A stretch of DNA of 64,000 nucleotides from Flammula alnicola (lineage: Eukaryota; Basidiomycota; Agaricomycetes; Agaricales; Strophariaceae), in NCBI GenBank assembly GCA_015499995.1, contig JADNRV010000006.1:186001-250000 (forward strand), read 5' to 3'. The position numbers and the translations under genes are program-made. This document shows positions 54,834 to 64,000 of this stretch, piece after piece. Under the pieces are notes generated by a model, which worked only from the letters and a program-made list of their open reading frames with translations, made no database searches and had not been told where the DNA came from. Numbering within the stretch: the stretch's first letter is position 1; every line of letters starts with the position of its first letter.

Positions 54834-57171
54834 GGTTCGTTAGTAGTTGAGAAGGAGAGAATCGCCGAAGAACTGAGGGGATCCAGTACAGAACATTTCG
54901 TATCTCTCCTCTTTTAACTGCCTTCTGTATGCCTGATCAAGTGACATAAGGGTGTTGTGGGGTATCAATTCAAAGCTCAGGGCATAATGGAACTCCCACA
55001 GAAAGGGTCGACCCTCTCGATGAAGCGTTTCCGGCCAGAACGATATAGTAGGGACATGTATATTTGCACCATCAGAAACATGGTCAGGTTCATCGCTATC
55101 TTGAACGCTGTGGTCGTATCCGTCCTCGCGGGTTAAAGGGTTAAGACAGCTTAGTCCAGCTTAGTCCAGTCTAGTCACTGCCTTGAACGACCTGAGTATT
55201 CGGAGATGAAGAAGAAAAAAACCAGGGTGGAGGGCGATTGATATTGATGCCCGATTCCGAACCTAACTTCTAATAGATGTCGAATTACAACATGAAGCGC
55301 GTATGTTTTCTCCTTTAAGATCTCCTAGATTTTTCGGCTTCTGGTGAGGGTGAATGTCAGCTTCTGCCGCGGGAGCAGAGGCAAAGGCCCTCAATGTTAG
55401 CCAATGGGCCGCTGATCAGGAGGAACGAGGCTAAACCCAAGCATGTCACAACAACACGTCAGCACGCGTAGGCTCGGATCAAGCCCTTTGTCAGCTTCCG
55501 GTGTTTATTTGTATATAGTTGCTTTCAGCAAAACCTGACAAGGGCTTGCTTCAAAGTGCCACGATTGAGGGGTTGGTCGCTCGCGACGCTTAAGACCAGT
55601 CGACACGCATTTACCTAATTATGCACGCGTTCTTTAGTATAACATACGATACAAACAATGTACTACTCACACTTTTTTCAAACAACTTTATTAATGACTG
55701 TGAACTGTCTAAGCAGTGTCTTACCATTTCTTTCCTGCTTCTAGAGGGTAATCTTAATTTGGACTGTAGCAGTTTGCATATCATTTTTGCAGTATATATA
55801 AGATGGATCCAAGCCTCTTGTGAATAGAGTTTGTATTGCTGTGCAAAGAGCTGTATAGTAGCGTTGTGATATCGTTTTGCTTACAAGTCACGTGATTAGA
55901 TGACCCATAAGCGCCCTTTATCCCAAGTGAGATCGATTAATGATTTTTGCAAGATTGCTCTCTATACTCAGCACATCAATGGGCTCAAAACACCACACCA
56001 ACCCATATACTCCCAAAAGACAGCCAACGCGCTTAGTGCACGGCGCGCCTTGCATAGGCCTGAACGCGCATATGTGACACATGTGACGCAACTCATCACG
56101 GTGAGCCGGTCGGTGAATGGAAACACATTTCCAACGGCGGGCAGTTCTATAACTTAAAAATGAGTATCTAGAACTTATAAAACCTATAATGCGGGAGCAT
56201 TGCCCAAGCGCCCTATGAATTGGTTGAAAACCTGCGATGATAAGTCGAAATTAAGAAATTTGCATGTTTCGGCCACACATAATGCTCCACTGTAAACAAT
56301 TTTTATGTATTTTTATTTTTGAGTAGATAGACACTTGAGAATACATTTTAACTACAGTATGTACTTTGACTTTCGTTGTGCTCAATTTTGAGAGAGCGAC
56401 AGAATGATAAACCCTGATTTGATGGATTCTGAAGCAAGCCCTTCTGCGAAGGAGCCGCTGCTTGCGCTCGCGACCGGAGCACGTGGCTGCTCCGAACCTA
56501 GCCCACGCGAAGGTTTCTTTACCCTACTTCAAGCCCCGCTTGTAATTTATGCATCTTCTGTCCAATTCAACTTTTGCCGACTTCTGCTATTCCTATGCTC
56601 TACGAAAGCACAGAAACTGCCTCTTCGAAAGCTGATACATCTAATGGCGGCAAGTTCAACTCAGGCTTTGCGGCACTTCTGCGGATAAAATGTTCATGAA
56701 CATCATCATCTCAATCGCCCACAAACACAAAGAATCATTGGAACTCTTGGCCAAGCCACAGCGCCACACGGAAATACTAGAAAAGGTTCAGTCTCCCAGG
56801 CGCCAGGCTCATCCTAAACCCCGATAAGAATTTCGCCTAGTGGAAGTTGCCTACCATCACTTCTAGATATCGGCCCTCAGGCTTCAGGTCCAGCCAGGCG
56901 GCAGGCACACGACTACTTTCAGGTTGGGTATTATCCCAATATGATCCCATGAACAAGTAGAGATCAGAGTGGAGACGAAAAATAATAATTGAACCCTGGA
57001 TGAAGACACAGGAATTCTGGAAACTGTGATCAAAATTTGTCGTTTTCGTTGACAACGCATGGTCGGCCTGTTTATCCATATTGGTCTGTATTCCCATTAT
57101 GCTGCAAGGCGAAAATTCGATAAAATAAAAGATGAAGCTTGCGATCTGCAATTTGGGCACATCTTCCAACA
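54834..57171. other. 2.3-kb AT-rich region without a supported gene
   Basis: Short open frames (55621-55827, 55900-56157, 56404-56688 on plus) have no recognisable content. It contains a 10-bp repeat CAGCTTAGTC twice plus a variant (55147-55176) and a perfect 7-bp-stem hairpin, CGGAGCA-CGTGGC-TGCTCCG, near 56476-56496. The proximal part holds the DUF6534 promoter and the distal part the O-methyltransferase promoter. Confidence 0.4.
55147..55176 (+). repeat. 10-bp tandem repeat, three units
   Basis: CAGCTTAGTC occurs at 55147-55156 and 55157-55166, followed by a variant CAGTCTAGTC at 55167-55176. It lies about 315 bp upstream of the DUF6534 ATG. Confidence 0.7.
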
Positions 57172-59145
57172 ATGACTTCCGTTTCTGAATTAACAAGCTT
57201 GCAGAAGACTCTCAACGCTGCATTGACGCCTTCAAGGCAGAGCTGGCGGCGCAGAATCTCCCAGAACCGTCCCTCAATACCTCGAAATCTCATCCTATTG
57301 ATGAAGTCACGTACTTGCCGAGCCCTGCAATGTACGAAGCGCGCCGTGCCGCGCTTGCCAGCCTTGTGGGTTATTTTTTTCCTGGCTGAAGTCTAAGCGA
57401 CTGATTTCTGACGGTTGGATTTTCAGGGCCTCATCAAATCCTTGATTCAATCACCCTATGACGCTCTGACTGCCAATACATGGATGGTTCTTGAGGTTGC
57501 AGGCGTTCGTCTGACTGCAGAAATCGGCTGGCCACTCTCCTCGGAGATTCTGAGGAAGGCATGAGCCTCGAAGAGATCGCCGCCAAAACTAACGTGGATG
57601 GGCTGAAATTAGGTTGGTAATTTAATTCTATCTTCCAAGCCAGTAATTAAACGTAGATGCAGAGCGTATTCTGCGACTTTTGCTCACTCAAGGCTGGTTC
57701 CGCGAGCCAAAGCAGGGCTACTTTGCGAATAATCGACTCAGCAATCTCATCAAGAACGACCAACCTGGATACCATCTCGCCACCTACATGTGAGTCTCGA
57801 CCTTTACTTGATAATATCCAACGTTACTCACAGAAGTGTCAGGAACGATCTTTTCAACAAAGTTTCCGCCAGTTTCTCAGAGATGGTAAACCACCCTGAT
57901 CCAGAATGGCGCAAAAGCAATGATCCTTGCCACACTGCATTTCAACTCGCTTATAAGACCGATGTCAGCTACTTTGGCGCCGACGGCTGGCTTACCAAGG
58001 ATCCTCAAGAAGCTATCAAATTTGGCCTTGCGTAAGTTCCTTCGTGTCTGGTTCAGCCATTATCGGCCTCTGATGTATCTGTCCCGCTTCTCGTCGTTAG
58101 TCTTGGCGCAGTCGGTCCTACATCTGATCCGGGAGTTGCGGGCGATTTCCCTTGGGCTGCTATTGCCGAAGGCAAAGATGGCATTGTCGACGTCGGAGGA
58201 GGACAAGGTACCCTTTGCTGTTCTCTTGCAGCCAAGTAATATTCTTAGCTTTCAACTGCTTCATTTTGGCTGATCGCGTAACATTTACAGATATCCAAAC
58301 ATTACAAAGTTCATTGTTCAGGATCTTCCGGAAACTCGAGAAGTCGCCGAGGCTTTTATTGCTTCGAAGGATCTTAACGGCCGCGTCGAATTCCAAGCTC
58401 AGGACTTCTTCAAGCCTCAGCAACGCAAGGGCAAATATGTCTTCATCATGCAAAGAGGTTCGTCTGTTTCCTGGCGACGATCATACAAATTCGCTTAATC
58501 TGGATAAACAGTTCTTCACGACTGGAGCACAGAAAAGGGTAAGTGGACCATCGGGCTCGCTGAGACCTGTGTTTAGTTCTTCGACATATGTAGGTGCTGA
58601 GATGATCAAGCACATTAAGGATGTTCTCAACGAAGACGTGAGAGTTTCCTTTATATAACCTTTTTGACAACTTAACCGATTTCCATCTCTTTTAGAGCTG
58701 CCTCTTAATCATTGACACCGTTATTCTTCCTGGCGTCGTCCCTGCGGAAGGCCAAGATCTTGTTCAATCTCTCCTCAAATTAAACAACAAAGTCTACCAA
58801 CCGGTCCCGCCTCCCGAATTTATCCCCGTTGACTTTGGCGAGGCCAGCCGTCTTCAACATCAGATCAACGTCGCCCTGACTGCTCTATGCAACTGTGAGA
58901 ATTACTCTTCCTCTTCCAAGATCTTTTTGGGTATTCATCGCATCACCGTGTCGTCCTTCCGATATTGATTAGCATTCGAGCGCACACTTCCTCAACTGCA
59001 GGAGATGGTCGAGCTTGGTGGGATGAAGATCAAGAAGGTTCACGCTACTAGGTTCGTCTTATACCATTTTTCAAAAAATGACATATTGTTGATATTGTTG
59101 CTCCATAGAGGTTGGGCATCCATCACGGAAGTCGTTCCTGCATGA
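57172..59145 (+). CDS. SAM-dependent O-methyltransferase, COMT-like
   Basis: A class I methyltransferase of the plant-COMT/fungal OMT type, methylating hydroxyls of small molecules, often in secondary metabolism. It starts MTSVSELTSLQKTLNAAL, then FKAELAAQNLPEPSLNTSK. The winged-helix dimerisation part is LTAEIG followed by EEGMSLEEIAAKTNVDGLKL and ERILRLLLTQGWFREPKQGY. SAM-binding motif I is DGIVDVGGGQGTLCCSLAAK with FIVQDLPETREVA, then FFKPQQRKGKYVFIMQR and the catalytic His in VLHDWSTEKGAEMI. It ends TRGWASITEVVPA at 59145. Two frame slips, near 57225 and 57525 (one base missing in IGLATLLGD), disturb the N-terminal third; the catalytic part is intact. About nine introns. No biosynthetic partner genes are next to it. 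Confidence 0.83.
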
Positions 59146-60076
59146 TAAATGGAATATGTCTTGTAACATTTAAAATGATACATATGCGTATTATACATTG
59201 TACTTGTGTTTGTCATATCTGTAAATGATTGATGTAAGGAAGGACTTGACCCAGTAACGAGGCTAACTAACAAACCACTTAAGGCGCCTGTATTGTTCTA
59301 CTTACGATAATTTGCCCGTCGGATATTTGGCTACTATTCACATGCTCAAGCTTTCGGCGGTGACCATGGCAAGTGCACTGGCAACATCGATGTTCTGTGC
59401 AAATTCTTATCGTAACATAGACTTCTGCGCATAGCAAGTTCGTATAGCTCTGTGCACCATGAACACCACCATTGCGGATTCCCAAGGCACACGTCCAGGT
59501 ATTCTGAACCGCCTTGGATCACAGGTTGACACCGCCAAGGAACTTGGATCAGAAGTTTCGCCGGAATGTTCAAGTTTATGATCCCAATTGTCTCTCTCGA
59601 ATTCGGGATCCGGATGGCGGTAACTCTTAGTTGACCTACAGTACCACTACTAGGTTTGATAAGGATTAAACCTCCCATAAACGCTGGTCACTTGAAAATG
59701 ATAAGCCTGGGCTCAGGCAGTGTGGGTCCCGGAAAGGCCTTCCCGGCGGGACCGGTGAGGGTGCGAACCACTGGTGTTTTGGGACGACAGACGTACGCAT
59801 GACAATCCAACAGAGACGAATTTGCTGCGGCCGCGTAATCTAAGTAAAATTCATGGAGGACGTGGAAAGTTCGAGTCGATGATCGTAGTTGACCAACGCC
59901 GGAAATGTTTGCTAAGCGCTTGCGCAAGCGCAGATGGGGCGGAACCGGCGGCAATGTGACGGATGTGACGGCGGTGCTTAAAAGGAGAGTCATCACGACT
60001 GCGGTCCCCGGAGCATCCTAAGTGGCCACCACATCCATCCAAGGTTCTCTCCCTCACCAATCTTCCTTCTTCATCA
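59146..60076. other. spacer before the NBR1-like gene
   Basis: About 930 bp. Open frames on the minus strand (59346-59678, 59688-59996) have no recognisable domain and read across the likely NBR1 promoter. Nothing else is supported. Confidence 0.4.
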
Positions 60077-63000
60077 ATGTTTACTATCAAGGTCACTTAT
60101 CGTGGTCAGATTAGAAAGCACACCTTCACAGATATCGGTACTTTCCCATCTTACGACCAAATTTGCGCTCAAGTGAGTTTCATTTCATGGGTCTTACTTA
60201 CGTCGGGATGGCGACTCACCACTCTTTCACTGTCAGCTTTATCGTGTATTTTTCCCTGTTACTCACAACATTTACTTTTCCAAACTTCTGTTCTCCCCGG
60301 ATGCCGCTCAATCTTCCCGCATTCTAATTGGCAAAGAGGTCCACAACGCCAACGACTACAACAAGTGCATTCGGCCATACAAAGATCGCAATTGGCCACA
60401 TGGCTTGTTGAGGTTCGACGTGTGTGATGAAATATTCGCTCAATCAGCTGGACCAAGTACGTTGCACATGTCAATAGATAGACGCTCGCATTTGAACTTA
60501 CTGAGCAGCACAACACCCAACAGTATCTATCGACCCACCGGCTTCCCAGCGACATAATCACGCATGGGGACAGCCTCCTGTGTCTCGTAACCCGTTCTCA
60601 ATCTCGGCATTTTCTCCGGTTCGTCCGACTGTGTCGCAGGCGCCAATGGATGTCGACACCCCGTTAAGTAACCTATATGGTACTCGTCCGCAGCGTCATT
60701 CTCTCCCTACGCCGCAGCATAGAGCATCTGACCCAAGTTCTGGCGCTTGTTGCTCAGTCGCACAAGGGAAGACCGAGATACATGCCATGTTAGCCAATTT
60801 CCAGGAGAACTTGAATCGCGTCCTGGCAAGCAATCTCGGAACGCCTTTGACATCTACGCTGCATTCAGGAGATCCTCTCTCAACGGTAGAATCAACAATT
60901 CAGCTGATAGATTCACCTCGGCACCGCCTCCGTCTCTATGCTCTGTCTGTACAAAGAACATATCGGCTTCTCAGAGTGGGCCAGATAGCTGGTATTCCTG
61001 TGCAAATTGTCATGTCGTTGTTGTGAGTAACCTTTCTCAATAGCTTTGGGCTTATCTCATTCTCCATTCAGTGCGATTCTTGCCATGACAAAGCAAGACC
61101 TGGTTTCTGCTTGAGTACCATGGGTCCCCATAACATGAAACAAGGCGCTGTAACTTCCGGCGGGCGCTCCAGTCTGCCTATTCCACATCTTCCTGATCCA
61201 TGGATGCCCCGAAATCCTGCTTTTATTCCTGCTGCGACGTCGGCTCCTGAGGACAACAGCAATTCCGCACCTGCAAGCGTGATCCCATCAGCGCCAGTTG
61301 TTCATAGAGGAGTCGTATGTGATTCTTGCATAAAAACTATCGAAGGTGTTCGCCATAAGTGCCTTGATTGCCCGGGTGAGAAGTTTTCAAACCTTGTTTA
61401 GCTCCGAGCTGACTGTTCTCGAACAATAGATTATGATTTGTGCACAGGATGTCTCTCTTCTGGTGCCGCTGAAGCCCACAACCCTTTCCATGAGTTCTTT
61501 GAGATCACGGAGCCAGGAAGAGTAATTGTGCATACGGTATTCAGTGGAGATGGCGAAAGAGAGGCCGCGAGGACTTTGGCGAGGCCTTCAGCGCCAGAAC
61601 CTCCTGTAGCCCCTCAACCACCGGTTACTCATCATGCCAACTGTGATCTTTGTGATTCGAGGATCTTGGGCGATCGCTACGTATGTATTTATGTCTCAAT
61701 ACTTTGCCAAATGGTCTAACGACTATATCCAGAAATGCACCAGTTGTCCGGACTTTGATACTTGTAGCTCCTGCTTCAGGTAAATCATCCTTTCAATGTA
61801 CCAAGTATCTTTTCTGACCATTATTCTCAGCATCGCGGACGAGCAGCACCCCAATCACGCCTTTGTGCGAATCAAGAAGCCAGAAGACTATATTGTTAGT
61901 ACGCATAAAACTTGCTTGCTTTAACATGCTTATGCTCGATATAGCGCCACCGTCCTGCTTCTCGTCAAATGCATTACGCTACTTGCGATGGTAATAAACC
62001 TACCTTGATCTGCAAAGCTATCCTGACTCGATTCTTGTTTTTCAGGCTGTTCGAAGACAATTTACGGTACCAGGTTTAAGGTGAGGATGGCGTCTGCTAA
62101 TTTTTTCTGCCCGTGCTCACGATCAATTAGTGCATGCACCCGGAATGCCCTGACTACGACCTCTGCGAAAATTGCGAAGCACTTCCAATTCCTGTTCATC
62201 CTCGGAATCACTCCATGCTCAAAATGAAGACCTCTGACACTGTTATCCCGACTGTTTATCGGGTTGGCCAAACGAATCTTATCAATCAACCTGACGCGCC
62301 TTCGCGCCGAAACCCATCGGGCGTTCATACGTGGGCAACGCTTCCTTCCCCACCTGTAACTACCACATGCGATACACCGCCAGTGTCGACTTTCCGTGTT
62401 CGACCGGAGTCTCCTCAAGCTCGCACTCCGGTAGAGGAGGATCGGGTTAAAACTCCTAAACCCGTGCCACCTTTACCGCCATGGATGGCTATTCGGCCCT
62501 CTGCTAGTGATAATCAGCCGTCTGTCCGTGCAGCATCGCCGGTTAAACCTCCTCCAGTCCCGCCAAAGCCTGAAATGATTTCGAATCCTTCGTGGGCGTC
62601 CATTCCGGGATTCTTTGGACCGATGGACTTCGACCCACCTTACTATGTCTACGGTGGGGGGATTGCGAACCCTTTTATGGACGACCCTGTAGGAACTCCT
62701 CCCTTCGGCCCTGCTTTCCCTGTACTGCCTGATCTTGTAAGGCCAAGCAATGTCGAAGAGCCTGCTATTAAAGTCGAGACCGAGGAGAAGGAACTCTCAT
62801 TGCCAAGCGTTCCCGACCACATCCCAAACCCATGGCCTACTACCAATCCAGCCGAACGACAGGAACTTTTGCAGCTCATCGCTGACTTTGCAGGTCCTTC
62901 GACATCTGCTAAGATCATCAGTTCGCTCACGGATGCGCCTTCTCGTCGAACCTCAAGGGATGAGTCCACAATGAAGAAACCACTCGTGGACCTCTCTTCT

Positions 63001-64000
63001 GTGGAATCTTCTATGTCTTTCCTCGCGCCCGCTGCAACTCCGGCATCTGAGACGGTGCAGCCAGAGGAACCGCAGTCTCAAGAACTCCTTCCTAATGTTC
63101 CTGTTACTGCGGAATTCTTCACCTCTGTGCGCCAACCATCGCCCTCCGAAAGCGCCCGCTCAGGGGCTGGTAATGAACGGAATGAGAAGATGGAAGTGAA
63201 AGACGAGAACGCAAACGTGGATGTAACTCCCCGATCGGACGAACCCACATATGCCGGTTTCGCTGATTTCTCGGTCTCCATGTCGCATTTATTGCAAGAG
63301 CTAGAGAAATTAAGTCCCGTCGTACTTGATCGACAACAATCCACGTCATCGAACAAGCCCGCGAGTGTGACTGAATCGTCTGTCTCGGGTGAAGCTCTCC
63401 TCGACCCACCTGCGTCGAAGACTTCGCCTTTCGAGGGTTGGATCCCACACCGCCGGTCGCTGGCGGATCTTATGAACGAGATTCCTTCGTTGATCCCAAC
63501 CAAGTCGCAGGCAACCTCGGAAAGTCCACCTGAGAAGCGCATTCCATTGAGTGCGGCATTTGTCGAGGATGTCACTGTTCCTGATGGGCAGGTCTTCCCG
63601 CCCGGTGCCGAGTTTGTGAAGTGCTGGCGCCTGCTGAATGATAGCGAACGTGACTGGCCCGAGACGACGGAGTTGGTATTCGTTGGAGGAGAGTCGTTGT
63701 CGGCGGAGAAAGCTGTGGCTGCCATGACTGTCGAATTGGGCAAGGTCGTTGCTGGAGCTGAGATCGATGTTTGGACTGGAGAGTTGAAGGTTTGTTTGTC
63801 TTCCTTCTGTCTTCGCAAGAACAAGCCCTGATGTATTTATTTATCTAGGCTCCTGATGCTCCTGGCCGCTATGTTGGTTATTGGAGACTGAAAGCTGATG
63901 GCGAGTTGTTCGGTAACAGCCTATGGATTGAGTAAGTTCAATGTTATCATTGTCAATGATAAGATGTCCTAACAGTGTATCGTTTAGGATTGACGTCGTT
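60077..64000 (+). CDS. NBR1-like selective autophagy receptor (PB1, four ZZ fingers, FW domain), 3' end off window
   Basis: NBR1-type receptors bring cargo to Atg8-covered membranes. The N-terminal PB1-like domain (MFTIKVTYRGQIRKHTF, SYDQICAQLYRVFPVTHNIY) has the basic cluster used in PB1 pairing. Four ZZ zinc fingers follow: CSVCTKNI...YSCANCHVV-CDSC (about 60939-61125), VVCDSCIKTIEGVRHKCLDC (61315-61500), ANCDLCDSRILGDRYKCTSC (61637-61870) and ATCDGCSKTIYGTRFKC (61977-62225). A long Pro/Ser-rich linker includes WATL (62332) and WASI (62593), candidate Atg8-interacting motifs. Then the four-Trp NBR1 (FW) domain appears: AAFVEDVTVPDGQVFPPGAE, KCWRLLNDSERDWP, DVWTGELK, and APGRYVGYWRLKADG with SLWIE. 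A frame slip near 60840 separates PB1 linker from ZZ1. The C-terminus lies beyond the window. Confidence 0.88.

Noticed and set aside
55129..55145. GGGTTAAAGGGTTAA, resembling a telomere-like repeat
   Set aside because: Two imperfect copies inside a gene-bearing region are not a telomere tract; TTAGGG units are absent.
55900..56157. Open frame in the AT-rich gap, basic and Thr-rich
   Set aside because: No domain, no splice context and no neighbours that suggest a gene.
1..64000. CRISPR arrays, insertion sequences, transposases, retroelements, tRNA or rRNA genes
   Set aside because: I looked for spaced direct repeats, transposase or reverse-transcriptase motifs, and tRNA B-box-like sequence and saw none that hold up; a tRNA scan and repeat search would be decisive.

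Overview
The window reads as nuclear DNA of a filamentous basidiomycete, most likely an Agaricomycete. The genes are packed on both strands and cut by many short introns of about 50-60 bp. Two gene families typical of mushroom-forming fungi are present: a FunK1-type protein kinase and a DUF6534 membrane protein. I see no tRNA, rRNA, CRISPR array, transposase or reverse transcriptase.

Layout. 0-2 kb: class 3 lipase. 2.4-4.4 kb (-): DUF89/ARMT1-type protein. 5.5-10.3 kb: large coiled-coil protein. 10.6-15 kb: tomosyn/Lgl/Sro7 homologue. 15.8-16.8 kb: Golgi SNARE Gos1. 16.9-18.4 kb (-): TatD-family Scn1-like hydrolase. 18.9-20.8 kb: tRNA methyltransferase Trm5. 21.1-24.3 kb: mitochondrial aspartate/glutamate carrier with EF-hands. 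24.9-26.6 kb: secreted Thr/Gln-rich repeat protein. 27.2-27.7 kb: TXNDC17-like thioredoxin fold. 27.9-30.1 kb (-): MoaA-MoaC fusion (MOCS1/cnxABC type). 30.4-31.2 kb: proteasome beta-3. 31.4-33.2 kb: glycosyltransferase-like membrane protein with an F5/8-like tail. 33.8-36.6 kb (-): FunK1 kinase. 36.6-39.2 kb: no supported gene. 39.2-40.4 kb: NIPSNAP protein. 41.1-45 kb: Zn2Cys6 transcription factor. 45.3-47.3 kb: forkhead factor. 47.9-51 kb: Utp13. 51-51.9 kb (-): aminodeoxychorismate lyase. 53.2-54.8 kb (-): DUF6534 protein. 54.8-57.2 kb: AT-rich gap. 57.2-59.1 kb: O-methyltransferase. 60.1 kb to the end: NBR1-like selective-autophagy receptor, running off the window.

Most genes are unrelated housekeeping genes sharing short promoters (MOCS1/PUP3, Scn1/Trm5) or tight tail-to-tail junctions (Utp13/ADC lyase, 23 bp between stops).

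The most interesting signal is in the MoaA-MoaC gene. The intron joining the two halves starts inside the codon for the first Gly of the MoaA C-terminus. If it is spliced, the frame runs into MoaC. If it is retained, the frame reads Gly-Gly-stop, the free double-glycine end that MoaA/MOCS1A needs for activity. A neighbouring intron in the same gene has a GC-AG donor. This looks like an intron-retention switch equivalent to the animal MOCS1A/MOCS1AB choice.

A caution applies to part of the window. Several conserved genes (coiled-coil protein, tomosyn, Utp13, ADC lyase, O-methyltransferase, NBR1) show single-base frame breaks. Utp13 is expected to be essential, so most of these are more likely sequence or assembly errors, or mixed haplotypes, than true pseudogenes.
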